Assembly: GCA_963422445.2 (NCBI GenBank)
Contig: OY729512.2
Location: 4,526,001 to 4,590,000, forward strand
Length of the DNA stretch: 64,000 nucleotides
Source: G963422445 sp963422445
GTDB lineage: Bacteria > Pseudomonadota > Alphaproteobacteria > Thalassobaculales > Thalassobaculaceae
Reading direction: 5' to 3'
Below, in pieces: positions 48,719 through 58,483 of the stretch. A program made the position numbers and the translations under genes. Numbering within the stretch: the first letter of the stretch is position 1; each line of letters begins with the position of its first letter. The notes under the pieces were generated by a model. The model was given only the letters and a program-made list of their open reading frames with translations, made no database searches and was not told where the DNA came from.

Positions 48719-48926
48719 GTATCCCTCTGTTGATTTCCGGGTATTGTAGCCTATCCAGCCGCGCCGCCAAACATGACGGTCGCCAGCGGCGCCCTCGCCA
48801 GCCCCCGATCGATATGCGTTTGCGGAATTCGCCGCAACGGTCCATAACCCGCACGGACCCTGTTCCCCCGCGACCGCGATCCGTCCCGGATCCAGCGCGA
48901 CGCTCGACACCCACGGAGTTTCCCCT

Positions 48927-49649
48927 ATGATCAATCTGCATTACTGGCCGACCCCGAACGGCAAGAAGGTAACGATCTTGCTGGAAGAACTGGGTATTCC
49001 ATACACCCTGATCCCGTGCCACATCAGCCAGGGCGATCAATTCAAGCCGGACTTCCTGGCAATCAATCCGAACCACAGGATGCCGGCCATGGTCGACACC
49101 GAGCCGGCCGACGGCGGCGAGCCGATCTCCCTGTTCGAATCCGGCGCAATCATGTTCTATCTCGCCGAAAAGACCGGCCGGTTCCTGCCCGCCGACACGC
49201 GCGGACGCCATACCGTGAATCAATGGGTGAACTGGCAAATGGCCAACCAGGGTCCGAAGCTTGGCGAATGCGGCCATTTCCTGCGTCTCGAAGATAAGGA
49301 AGGCGAACAGTCCTATGCCGTCCGCCGGTTCACCAACGAGGCAAACCGGTTGTACGGCGTGCTCAACCATGCGCTCTACCGCAACCCCTATGTTGCCGGC
49401 GACGAGTACACCATCGCCGACATGATCTGCTATCCATGGTGCGTCAACTGGAAGTTCCAGCAACAGGATCTTGACGATTTCAAACATGTGAAGCGTTGGT
49501 TCGAGGACTTGGGTGCCAGACCTGCCGTTGAGCGCGGCATGACCGCCGGCGCCGACCTTTCCGTTGATCCGGCCACACTGTCGGAGGGAGAACGGACCCG
49601 AATCCGTGACATCATGTATAATCAGAGGGCGCTCCCGACACCGGAATAG
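48927..49649 (+). CDS. Glutathione S-transferase (Nu/YfcG-like)
   Basis: This cytosolic glutathione transferase has 240 aa. The thioredoxin-like N-terminal domain begins INLHYWPTPNGKKVTILLEE and contains the glutathione-binding NHRMPAMVD and LFESGAIMFYLAEKTGRF motifs. The helical C-terminal domain includes VNWQMANQGPKLGECGHF, VAGDEYTIADMICYPW. The TPNG start with Asn in the active-site region is typical of the YfcG/Ure2p-like class. It is monocistronic and divergent from the MDR gene. Confidence 0.92.
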   Translation: MINLHYWPTPNGKKVTILLEELGIPYTLIPCHISQGDQFKPDFLAINPNHRMPAMVDTEPADGGEPISLFESGAIMFYLAEKTGRFLPADTRGRHTVNQWVNWQMANQGPKLGECGHFLRLEDKEGEQSYAVRRFTNEANRLYGVLNHALYRNPYVAGDEYTIADMICYPWCVNWKFQQQDLDDFKHVKRWFEDLGARPAVERGMTAGADLSVDPATLSEGERTRIRDIMYNQRALPTPE

Positions 49650-49790
49650 ACCAACCTGCCACGGCGTCGGCGGACCAGTTCGCAGCACAGGATGTCAGGA
49701 TCGGTTTGCCGGCCTGACGTTCCGGCGCGTCGCGACCAGATGTCGACGACCCGACTGTTGTGGTTGCCTCGGGGCAATTCACACCGACCG

Positions 49791-50948
49791 TCAGTCCCGA
49801 ACGACGTGCGGAACGAAACAGGCGTCGTCCGTCGTCACCGGCGAGGATCCTTCGCGAACACAAACCCCGGAGACCTGGCTTGCCACGACCCAGCAGCTGG
49901 TCACGGCATGACAGCCGTCGAACATTGGCAACTCCTGCAAGGCCTGAACGATACGGCCCTCGTCTCCGTAGTGGCCATCGGTGACCAGTCGGCCTGTTTC
50001 CGGACGCACAATCTCGATATTTTCACCCTGCCGGGACCACAGCGGTTTGCGGACATATCTGTTCGCAAGATATCCTGCCTTCGGATCATCCGAAAAATAC
50101 GCGGGCAGCAGGTTCGGATGCCCATCGAACGTTTCCCAAAGCAGCGGCAGCAAACCCTTGCTGGACAGGATCGCCCGCCAGGCCGGTTCAATGAATGTCG
50201 TACCACTCCCGGGAATTGCATCGGCGAAGTCATCGCGCATCATGAACTCCCAGGGATAAAGCTTGAACAGCGTGGTGATGACGTTGTCGTCGAAGTCGGT
50301 GAATCGCCCGGCCTCGTCGAGCCCTATATCCTCAAGATCGAGGCAAACTGTCCCGAGACCAGCGGTTTCGGCCAATCCGGACAGATATCTGATGGTCGCT
50401 TCGTCATCACTGCTTGCCATATCGCAGGTAAGATGCAGGGCGCCAGCGATCCCAAAGGCCCGGAACGCGTCAATCAGGTGTGCGTCAACCAAGTTGAACT
50501 GATCACAGTCCGGCGGGATGATCCCCTGCTCCATCGATTCCCGCAACCATGTCGCCTGCATTCTACCGCTTTCGACCAGCATCGTCGGGGTATCGGCGTT
50601 GTATTCGAGGAATTTTGCCGGTCCGGATCCGTCATATGACAGATCCATGCGGCCGTAGAGGTTCTTCTCCTGATTTAGCCAGCTTGAACGGATGTAATCC
50701 CTGAAGTCCTCGGGAATCGACAGCTGTTCCATGATGGCGTCGCTTTCGACCACGCGCGCGACGATCTCGAAGCACATCGACTCGATTTCGGCGCACGGGC
50801 CCGCGATACCGGCCTCGATCTGTTCGCGGCTGAACCGGTAACAGGCCGCGTCGTTCCAGAACGGTTCATCGTCTTCGCCATCTCCGCCGTCATCGGCGGC
50901 CCGTGCCGACCTCCAGCCGTCACGCCGGTCTATTTGGATTCGTTGCAC
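49791..50948 (-). CDS. Glutathionylspermidine synthase-like ATP-grasp protein (YgiC-like)
   Basis: This 385-aa protein has the C-terminal ATP-grasp synthetase domain of glutathionylspermidine synthase, without the amidase domain. Recognisable parts are YGRMDLSYDGSGPAKFLEYN, LEYNADTPTMLVESG, PWEFMMRDDF, IEPAWRAILSSKGLLPLLWE, LLPAYFSDDP and YVRKPLWSRQGENIEIV. It starts at a GTG 12 bp after a DUF1190 lipoprotein gene, the same ygiB-ygiC order as in enterobacteria. Its real amide substrate is not known. Confidence 0.9.
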   Translation of the reverse strand: MQRIQIDRRDGWRSARAADDGGDGEDDEPFWNDAACYRFSREQIEAGIAGPCAEIESMCFEIVARVVESDAIMEQLSIPEDFRDYIRSSWLNQEKNLYGRMDLSYDGSGPAKFLEYNADTPTMLVESGRMQATWLRESMEQGIIPPDCDQFNLVDAHLIDAFRAFGIAGALHLTCDMASSDDEATIRYLSGLAETAGLGTVCLDLEDIGLDEAGRFTDFDDNVITTLFKLYPWEFMMRDDFADAIPGSGTTFIEPAWRAILSSKGLLPLLWETFDGHPNLLPAYFSDDPKAGYLANRYVRKPLWSRQGENIEIVRPETGRLVTDGHYGDEGRIVQALQELPMFDGCHAVTSCWVVASQVSGVCVREGSSPVTTDDACFVPHVVRD

Positions 50949-50959
50949 AAGCCTGTCCG

Positions 50960-51526
50960 TCAGCTGCCAAAACCGCGGAATCCGCGAGCCCGGCGGACGC
51001 TGCCGAAACTCGCCCGAGCGCTGGTGCCGAACCCGCCGCGTCGGACCGTCCGGGTTTTCGTGCTGGCTGCGCGGGCGAACTGGCCCGGTACCTTGCTGAC
51101 GCCTGTCTTGCGGGCGACCGTCCGGTTGTCGCCGGTGCGAAACGACCCCGAATCGTCACGGGACCGGTAGAGAGGCTGCGTCGCCACGCGGGAGCCGCCG
51201 CCGAGCATGTGGCCCATCATGTAGCCCATCATCAGCGGCATGAAAACCGAACCGCCGGATGTCGTCCGCTGCGGCGCAGTTTCGCATTGTCCGGCCCCGA
51301 AATCCGCTTCGCAATCAGCGACAGCCGTATATTTCGGCGCCACCCGAACATGCTCGGTTTTCGCTTTTCCCATATGGATGGCACAGTATTCGGCCGTAAA
51401 CTCGGAATGCTGTGCGCATTGCTCGACGGTCTCGAAGATCGCGACATCTTCCTGACCTTTGCAGCCGGTCAGGACGATGGCGGTTGTGCTTAGCAACCCG
51501 ACGATCAGAACGTTTGACGGTTTCAT
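50960..51526 (-). CDS. DUF1190 lipoprotein (YgiB-like)
   Basis: This secreted lipoprotein has 188 aa. The signal peptide MKPSNVLIVGLLSTTAIVL is followed by the lipobox LTGC. The mature part has EQCAQHSEFTAEYCAIHM and VADCEADFGAGQCETAP, the conserved cysteine-rich part of DUF1190. Glycine-rich membrane-like and Arg/Ser/Gly-rich tails follow (MPLMMGYMMGHMLGGGS). It precedes the YgiC-like gene by 12 bp. Role unknown, but the pair is conserved. Confidence 0.87.
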   Translation of the reverse strand: MKPSNVLIVGLLSTTAIVLTGCKGQEDVAIFETVEQCAQHSEFTAEYCAIHMGKAKTEHVRVAPKYTAVADCEADFGAGQCETAPQRTTSGGSVFMPLMMGYMMGHMLGGGSRVATQPLYRSRDDSGSFRTGDNRTVARKTGVSKVPGQFARAASTKTRTVRRGGFGTSARASFGSVRRARGFRGFGS

Positions 51527-51727
51527 CCTGCGATATCCAATACCTTTGCTGTGGACAGGATAATACGGTCAATAGGTGGACCGAGACAAGGTCAAGCGAC
51601 CCCGGAGGGAGGCAGGAGCGCCGATACAGATGTGCAATGCGGAGCCTGAGAATTTGTTCCATAAGTGGCGAGCGGCCTTATCATGTGGTATTCTGTGTCG
51701 GTTCAGACGCCAGAAACGGAGGCCGCC

Positions 51728-52530
51728 ATGGTTTGGGACAAGACCGCTCAAGAGCGGTATTAACGCGCTCATAACTCCACGCGAAACAATCTGACAGATG
51801 TCGAATAGGTGATCATTGAACCCCTGTTGCCAAAGCCGAGCCGCCTGGGGCGGTTCCGCAAGACAGCTCCGGCAGGTCTTCGACGCGATCCAGTCCATGC
51901 TGACCTCAGGATGTTAGTAGCGCCCTGCTCCCGCCTTGTTTCCAGGGTTTTCCGCGGTCCAGACCTATTTCCCATGTCTGGTCGCCAAACGGTGTGCTCG
52001 ACGACGTGATTGAGGCCTTGCGTGGTCTGACCCAGGCCCGCGACGGTCGCTCGACGACGCCGACGGCCGTGGCCATTGGCAACGAGAGCGCCTCGACCAC
52101 GGAGAGGGGCGGCCCACGCGGCTACGATGCTGGCAAGAAGATTAACGGCTGCAAGCAGCATCTGGTGGTTGACGTGGACGGCTCTCCCATCGTCCTGCAT
52201 GTGCACGAGACGAATATCCAGGATCGGGACGGCGCGTCAGAGCTGATCATGGCGATGCTGCGGACCGTGCCGACGATCCGCATGCTGTTTGCCGACGGCG
52301 GCTACAGCGGTCCGAAATTGTGCCAGATGCTCAAGGTGCGTGGTGTCTCGGGTCTGATCGCGGTTGTGGAAAAGCCCCGGGACAGCAAAGGGTTTACGGT
52401 TTTGTACCGGCGCTGGGTGGTCGAGCGGACCTTTCCTGGATGGGGCGCTGTCACCGTCTGGCAAAGGATTTCGAGTGATCGGCGAGGAGCTCTCTGGCCT
52501 GAGCGACGCTGGCAGCGTGCCGTTTCATGA
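51728..52530 (+). pseudogene. Decayed IS5-family (IS427-type) transposase
   Basis: A degraded relative of the transposase at 4569. The start MVWDKTAQERY is followed by in-frame stops (also after NNLTDVE). Later pieces are AGKKINGCKQHLVVDVDG, IQDRDGASELIMAM, RMLFADGGYSGPKLCQML and YRRWVVERTF. It then loses frame at GWGAVTVW. More diverged from the other copies than they are from each other, so it is an older insertion. Confidence 0.7.
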
Positions 52531-52729
52531 TGCGGCACGTGGCGCGGAGTGTAACAGTTTGAAATTGTAACTGCCCGGAACCATGTTGCTGGCGGTGGCG
52601 GGACGATTGTGGGTGCTGGTGTGGTGTCGTCGAGTCCCTGTTTTTTTCTTGACGTTTAGAAGCGCCGGTCTATGGGGGCGCTCTCGCATAATGGGAGCGA
52701 CGGATGGGGTCTTTCGGAGCGACGGCGAC

Positions 52730-53364
52730 GGCGGGTTTGGGGCAGACGCTGATTGCGCTGATGCCGCCGCACGATATCGACATCGAGAGGCATCCGGGGG
52801 CGGTGCGTTGATGATGCGCAAGCCGCCGTCCCTGCGCTCGATCGGCATCGAGCGTGACCTCCAGGTGATCGAGGCGTTTGTCTGTGACCCTCCGGTCGAG
52901 TTGGTACACGGCTGTGCGCATGGCTTTCCGTCGTCGTTTCCGTTCTCCGGCCGGGATCTGGTCTACAGCAATCCGTCGTATCTGCAGGCGACCCGGCGGT
53001 CAGCCCGGCGCTCTCGCTTCGACGGTACGGAGGCCGACCCTGTCGCGCTTCTGTGTAGGCTCAAGCGACTGCCCTGTCAGGTGATGGTCTCAGGTCATCC
53101 TTCAGCTGTATGACATGACGCTGGCCGGGTGGTGCCGGCTGGAGATGCAGGTGGTCACCCAGGGCATGGTGCGGAGCACGGTCGTGTGGTTCACCTTCGC
53201 GCCCGACCGGATGCAGCAGGCACGCTGCACGGGTCGGACCTTCACCGACCGCCAGCGCATCACGCGCAAGGCGGCCGACCGGGGCGGCGCTCTGCGGCAC
53301 TGCTGCCGGGCGAACGCCTTGCCGTGCTATCCGCCATGATGGCTATCGAGGCCGAGACGCCGTA
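52730..53364 (+). pseudogene. Decayed DNA adenine methylase
   Basis: Segments in shifting frames match a D12-class N6-adenine methyltransferase. LGQTLIALMPPHDIDIE and GGGALMMRKPPSLRSIGIE resemble the N-terminal SAM-binding part. DLVYSNPSYLQATRRS carries the degenerate NPPY catalytic motif (NPSY). ADPVALLCRLKRLPCQVMV and LEMQVVTQGMV, then TGRTFTDRQRITRKAADRG continue to the end. Frameshifts near 52790 and 53100 break the gene. It lies between two transposase remnants, so it was probably mobile-element cargo. Confidence 0.6.
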
Positions 53365-54873
53365 ATGGGCTGGACGGAGGATCTCGCCGCCTCTTGTCGA
53401 GGCCTTCGCTGGCCTGGGGTCTCTCCCACCCGAGACATCCACAATTTTCGAGGACGGGGCCGGGAGCTGTTGCGCCTGGCCACGGCGCTCGTCGAGACGA
53501 TTGCGGCGCTTGAGAAGGACAATAGCACGTCCGAGAGGGAGACCGCGGCCCTGCGGGACCGCTTCGCTGCGTTCGAACACAGTGCGATGCTCGACAGCAC
53601 CACCAGCAACCAGCCGCCTTCCAGCGATGACCTGAACAAGAAGACCACAACACCGAAGCGTATCCAGAGCCAGCGCGGACCGTCCGCGACGCCGAGCGGC
53701 GGCCAGCCAGTCCACACGGGACCGACCCAGATGCCGGTCGCGACCCCGGACCATATCGTGGATCACGATCCGTCCGCCTGCGCGGGGTGTGGCGGTACGC
53801 TGACGGACCGACCGTCACGGTACGCCGGTCTGCCGGTAGTTCTTCGAGCGGCCCGAACCGCAACTACTGGAGATCACCGAACACCGCGCCCACCGTTACC
53901 TCTGTGGCGCCTGCGGCGCCGTGACCGGCGTGGTCTTTCCGACGGGCGTGACCGTCTCTGTCCAGTACGGTCCCCGCATCACGGCATGGGTGAGCGATCT
54001 GCTGCATGTCCAGGTCAGTCCCGAGACGAGACTGGCCGACCTGATGAGCGACCGGTTCGCCGTGCCGATCGCCACAGCCACGATCTCCGCCATGAGCTGG
54101 TGCACCGCACAGTGCTTCGAGGATGTTATCGACCGGATCCGGACCGTGGTCTCGGTCAAACACCTCGACAAAACCGGATCCCGCATCGAAGGCTGCACCC
54201 GTTGGCTCCACCTGCTATGCACCTCGTTCCTGACCGTTCGGCGCATCGGCGCCGGACGCGGTGATGTCGACCGGAACGTTACAGGAATCCGCGTCCATGA
54301 CGATGACGCCAGTGACTTTATCCTCGAGGGCGTGCCACGCGACCTGCAACGCCCATCACCGGCGCGACCTCCAGGCCCCGATCGACATAGGGTAAGGAAG
54401 ACGGGGCCCGCAGCATGCACCGCCGCATCGAACGCGCCCGCGGGGTCGCACCCATCGCAGGCGAGATCGGCCGGGACGGTCCCGGGTTGATCTCATCGCC
54501 AAAGCCCATGATCGCATCCTCGACGGGCCATCGCTTTCCACGACGCGCAGCCACCGTTCCGGAGCAGCAAGCGCGGACGAGAAAACGCCGCGTCAGGCAC
54601 ACCTTCGCCCTCCGTCTCCGGACACGCAAGGACGGAGGTCTGCGGTGTCTCATCGACTTGCGAACGCCCCTCACGAACAATGATGCCGAGCGTGATCTGC
54701 GAATGGTGAAGCTGCGTCAGAAGATCTCCAACGGCTTCCGCTCCGAACAGGGTGTCCGCGACTTCGCCACCCTGCGCGCCGTCATCACCACAGCCCATAA
54801 GCAGGGCTGAACTATTCTCGAAACCCTGGCACACCCCGACCCAATGCAGTTGATCTCCAGACTACGGCTCTGA
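53365..54873 (+). pseudogene. IS66-family TnpC transposase, frameshifted
   Basis: The IS66 TnpC layout is visible in several frames. A coiled-coil leader (ATALVETIAALEKDNS), LDSTTSNQPPSSDDLNKK and a zinc-finger domain (DPSACAGCGGTLTDRPS, YLCGACGAVTGVVFP) lead into the core with SVKHLDKTGSRIEGCTRWL, RIGAGRGDVDRNVTGIRVH, and the end with LTNNDAERDLRMVKLRQKIS, GFRSEQGVRDFATLRAVI. Breaks lie near 53840 and 54320-54520. TnpA and TnpB are not recognised beside it. Confidence 0.7.
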
Positions 54874-55572
54874 AACATCCAGACACCGAAATCCCTCACA
54901 CGGACCGGGCCGATGCGTGCAGCCGCTGGCGCGGCTCACCATACAACCACACGCCGGGAACAGAATCCGAAATCAGCGTGATCCCACGCTGTAAACGGCG
55001 AGCATGACAAGAGTTTAGCGATACGAATTCTTGCCAAAAAAAAGATCCTGATTCCCACTCAAGCCAAGCGCAATTTGAGTAGCCGCTCCGGCATCGGCGG
55101 TGTCCGCAGCGCCACTTAGAGCAGTCTCGGAATGATGTCGGGCAGGTCGAAGCGACGATTGAACCGGTCCACGACCTCCGCGAGATAGCGCAGGACATAC
55201 TTGGAACGAATCGCATGATAGGTGCACGCAGGGCGCTCGAGCGCGGCTTTCCCGCCGCCGGTCACCATCGGCTCATGCACGCAGCCTGCCACGGTCACGC
55301 CATTGAAGCAGGTCAGCCCATCGCAGAACACCTGCGTGTCCGGGCTCAGGTGCTGCTGCGCCCAGGCGGCGATTTCGGTGACACGGAAGCCCTCGACCAC
55401 GGTGAGCGTCACCCGCTGCGGATGTCCCGCCTCATTGGTCTCGACCGCGGCGACGAACGGGGTCTTGCCCGGCGCGCCCCGCCCGCGCTTGCCGCCGCTG
55501 CGCTCGCCCCCGAGAGTAGGCATCGTCGCGTTGGACCGACCCGCCGAGCGGATGCGCGCGGTCGCGCTCCAT

Positions 55573-55624
55573 CATCTCCTGCAACGCGGCGTGGCGCATG
55601 CGCCACGCCGCGTTGCAGGAGATG
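55573..55624. repeat. Perfect 52-bp palindrome in transposase coding sequence
   Basis: Bases 55573-55624 equal their own reverse complement with no loop (left half CATCTCCTGCAACGCGGC then GTGGCGCA). It lies in the IS1595 transposase remnant, so both strands encode the same residues there (NAAWRMRHAALQEM). Confidence 0.9.
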
Positions 55625-55747
55625 CCAAGTTGGCGGTGCAGCGTCATCGCCGATGTACCTTTCTTGTCCTGGGTCATGAAGGAGAGGCCCTGGAACCACA
55701 CCGTGAGCGGGAGCTTGGTGGCCTCGAAGATGGTCCCGGCGGTAATT

Positions 55748-57956
55748 TCAGACTTCCTGACCTTTTGGCGTTGACGCTGCCGGACGGCGTGCCGCGAGCC
55801 CCTTGAAGTCTGCCACTTTTCGGCCGTTGCGGGCCGATTTTCGGTGGCAGTCGCAGCCGATGTCGTATATTGTAATATGACACTATATACGCGGTCTCAG
55901 CCATGCCCATGACCCTCCCGCTGTGCCCCCAGAGGCGGTTCCGATCGGCAACAGCTGCTTCGCCGTCCTGATCTCGGACGACACCTTCACCTACTTCTCA
56001 AACCTCGTTCCCTTCGCCAGCCACCCCGCCGATGACCGCGCCGCCATGCTCATGCGCATCGGTCGCCTCGCGGTGATCAGCGCGCTCTCGCCGCAGGATC
56101 TGGCCGACGCGTTCTGTGTCTCGCGCTCGACCGTGCAGCGAGCACGGCGGCGCTACCTGGCCGAGGGTGAAGCGGCGTTTCTGAAACCCCGGCGCGGGCG
56201 CGGGCCGTCGGTGTTCACGCCGGCGTTGGCCAAGAGGGCGACAGCGTTGCTGGAAGCGGGCCTGAGCGGCGCTGCGGTGGCCCGGGTTCTCGGCGTGTCG
56301 AAAGCCTCGGTCCACAAGTGGCGCCGGCGGGGGCTGATCGGCAAGGCGGTGTGCGCGCAGGAGCCCGCAGGCTCGGCAGTGGGTGCGCCATGCGAGGCGC
56401 GTGTCGCTGAAGAGGCTGGCGGAGCAGCCGGGCCCGAAGCGGGCGAAGCGCAGCCCTTGGCGGACACGGCGCAGAGCGGGGAGCCAGGTCCTCTCGACGC
56501 CGGGACGCAGACGGATCGCAGCGCGCGCGACCTGCGATGTCTCGGGCCGGGTGCTGGCCAGCAGCGGGCAGGCGGGACCGGTCGAACCGCAGTTCGCCAG
56601 CGCCGCCCGCGGCGTGCGGGCTTGGCAGCGCGCCCTTGCCAAGCGCTGGCAGGCCGACGAGCCGGAGCTCTGGGCGACGCTGGCCGTCGACGGGCACGTC
56701 AAGGTCTACGCCGGCCGAAACACTTCGTCTCGCGCCAGAAGCTGTGCCTGCCGGCCAGCACCGGCTACTGGATCAACGCCCTGGGCGGCAAGCCCCTGCT
56801 CTGTCTGCATAAGACGCTGGATCCGAAGATGGTCGCCGCCATCGAAGCCGACGTGGTGCCGGCGCTGCAGGACCTCGGGATCGTCGACGCCCAGGCGCCG
56901 GACCTGACCGCAGAGGCGCCCGGCCACCCCGCGCTCACCCTGGTCTTCGACCGCGAAGGCTGGAGCCCGGATCTGTTCCGCCGGCTGGCGAGGCGCGGCA
57001 TCGCCTGCCGGACCTGGCACAAGAACTTCGGCGGCGAGGATTGGCCGGTCGAGGACTTCGGCGCGACGACCGTTCCCATTCACGGACCGGCGACAAACCG
57101 CACCGCCTCCGTGCGGCTGGCCGAAAAGCCGGTGACGTTGCCGAACGGCTTCAGGGTGCGCCAGATCCGCCGCCTGCTGGACAACGGCCGTCAGATCCCC
57201 TTCATCGTCACCGATCCGCACAAACCGATGAGCGAGGCCGCAGGCGCCATGTTCTCGCGCTGGTCGCAGGAAAACTTCTTCAAGTACATGCGCGACGAGT
57301 TCAATCTCGACGCCCTGCCGACCCACGAACTCGAGCCTCTCGATCCCGACACCATGGTCGTAAACCCGCTCCGGCGGGCCTATGACAAGGCAATCCGCAG
57401 CGCCGAACGCCGGCTCGCCAGCCTGCGCAACCGGAGCGCCGGCGCGGCCAGGAAAAAGAGGCCGAAGGCGCAGCTCAGGAGAGAAGTCAGCGACCTCGAG
57501 GGTGCCCTCGAGATCGCCAGGGCCAGCCGCAGGAACGTGCCGAAGCACTGTCGAGCCGGCGACCTCGACGAAGACCAACAGCTCGATGCCCTGCCCTCAC
57601 GCGACCGCCGCCTCCTCGACATCATCCGCATGATCGCCTACCGCGCCGAAACCCGCATGATGCTCCCCGTCATGCAGGGACAAGGCAAGAAGCCTCATCC
57701 CCGGAAACTGCTTCAGGCTCTCATGACCGCCGACGCCGACATCCTGCCGGACCCCGCCAACGGCGTTCTCCGGGTCCACATTCTCGGCCTCGCAAATGAC
57801 GCTTGCAACCGCCAGATCGATGCCCTCCTGAACGAGCTCAACGCCACCGAAACGCTCTTCCCCGGGACCGATCTGCGCATGGTCTACGAGATCGACGCAG
57901 CCCCGGAACCCACCCAGCCGGTGTCACACCAAATCACTAGAGGTCAGGAAGTCTGA
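55748..57956 (+). mobile_element. Unnamed IS with a long transposase-like ORF
   Basis: Ends TCAGACTTCCTGACC and GGTCAGGAAGTCTGA are perfect 15-bp inverted repeats. ATT flanks both sides (55745-55747 and 57957-57959), a possible 3-bp target duplication. It splits an IS1595 transposase gene. The TGA stop of its ORF is part of the right terminal repeat. 2209 bp long. I do not recognise the IS family. Confidence 0.75.
55923..57956 (+). CDS. Transposase-like protein of 677 codons with an internal frame mosaic
   Basis: This is a DNA-binding transposase-like protein. Residues about 30-140 hold two helix-turn-helix motifs (SPQDLADAFCVSRSTVQRA and GAAVARVLGVSKASVHKWR). From about 265 the core reads TGYWINALGGKPLLCLHKTL, LTLVFDREGWSPDLFRRLAR, RWSQENFFKYMRDEFNLDAL and VVNPLRRAYDKAI. 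Residues about 150-265 are Ala/Arg/Gly-rich and unlike a folded domain. In the same interval (about 56390-56715) another frame encodes AWQRALAKRWQADEPELWAT and LAVDGHVKVYAGR, which fits the family. Two compensating shifts therefore leave an open but partly nonsense frame. Probably inactive. The start codon is uncertain. Confidence 0.6.
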   Translation: MPPEAVPIGNSCFAVLISDDTFTYFSNLVPFASHPADDRAAMLMRIGRLAVISALSPQDLADAFCVSRSTVQRARRRYLAEGEAAFLKPRRGRGPSVFTPALAKRATALLEAGLSGAAVARVLGVSKASVHKWRRRGLIGKAVCAQEPAGSAVGAPCEARVAEEAGGAAGPEAGEAQPLADTAQSGEPGPLDAGTQTDRSARDLRCLGPGAGQQRAGGTGRTAVRQRRPRRAGLAARPCQALAGRRAGALGDAGRRRARQGLRRPKHFVSRQKLCLPASTGYWINALGGKPLLCLHKTLDPKMVAAIEADVVPALQDLGIVDAQAPDLTAEAPGHPALTLVFDREGWSPDLFRRLARRGIACRTWHKNFGGEDWPVEDFGATTVPIHGPATNRTASVRLAEKPVTLPNGFRVRQIRRLLDNGRQIPFIVTDPHKPMSEAAGAMFSRWSQENFFKYMRDEFNLDALPTHELEPLDPDTMVVNPLRRAYDKAIRSAERRLASLRNRSAGAARKKRPKAQLRREVSDLEGALEIARASRRNVPKHCRAGDLDEDQQLDALPSRDRRLLDIIRMIAYRAETRMMLPVMQGQGKKPHPRKLLQALMTADADILPDPANGVLRVHILGLANDACNRQIDALLNELNATETLFPGTDLRMVYEIDAAPEPTQPVSHQITRGQEV

Positions 57957-58303
57957 ATTTAGGTCTGGCGATAGCAGCGGTTGTACTGCTGGCGCTTTCG
58001 GGTGTTCAACTGACAGCACCGGTCATGGGCGCAGTGTGGGCACAGAAAGCCGTTCGGCCATCGCCATTGAAAGAGGGCGTCGAAGCACTGGTCTTCGCTG
58101 CAGTAGAGGGAGAGGAACGCGTTGAGGCTGATTCCTTTCTGAAACTGCGCTGGGTTGCGCGCCATGCGAATGTCCTTTTTCTATCATCAAATGACATGGA
58201 AATATTCGATATTAAATACTGCTTTGCGAGGGTAATCAGGAAAAAGATAGAAGAGCTCGTTTTCTTCAACCGATTTAATCTCGTTTACGGATCAATTTGT
58301 TAA

Positions 58304-58414
58304 ACCACTTATGCACGTGGCTCCGGTGGCACACGATGTTGCCCCCGATGTCGACTATTCCCGGCACGCCAAACGCTACATGTGCGTTTCACCGGAGCCA
58401 CGTGCATAAGCGGT
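58304..58414. repeat. 111-bp element with 25-bp inverted repeats
   Basis: The arms 58304-58328 and 58390-58414 (with TATGCACGTGGCTCCGGTG in the left arm) are inverted copies with one mismatch. They enclose 61 bp without an ORF. It resembles a MITE or an isolated IS end pair next to the IS1595 remnant. No target duplication is evident. Confidence 0.6.
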
Positions 58415-58483
58415 AAAATGACTTCGCTGCCTGTTGTCAAAGCGCCGCTCGACCGGCGCTCAAACTTAACATAGGACCGCCGT
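58415..58483. repeat. 69-bp repeat, copy 2 (partner at 34850)
   Basis: This stretch shares GTTGTCAAAGCGCCGCTCGA and flanking sequence with 34850-34918. It directly follows the 111-bp inverted-repeat element, so both may be parts of one decayed mobile element. Confidence 0.6.

Larger units (their letters stand above)
55116..58165 (-). pseudogene. IS1595-family transposase split by another IS
   Basis: The N-terminal zinc-ribbon part (ISLNAFLSLYCSEDQCFDAL, GFLCPHCAHDRCCQL) starts at 58165. The rest lies beyond the inserted element at 55748-57956 and reads TVWFQGLSFMTQDKKGTSA, NAAWRMRHAALQEMM, and after a frameshift near 55525 GGERSGGKRGRGAPGKTPF, AVETNEAGHPQRVTLTVVEG, ACTYHAIRSKYVLRYLAEV, VDRFNRRFDLPDIIP. 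The gene is dead because of the insertion and the frameshift. Confidence 0.75.

Noticed and set aside
49692..50639. 315-codon plus-strand frame opposite the YgiC-like gene
   Set aside because: Shadow frame; the minus strand has glutathionylspermidine synthase-like motifs and the conserved ygiB-ygiC order.
58025..58303. 92-codon plus-strand frame near 58.1 kb
   Set aside because: It is antisense to the zinc-ribbon N-terminus of the IS1595 transposase remnant.
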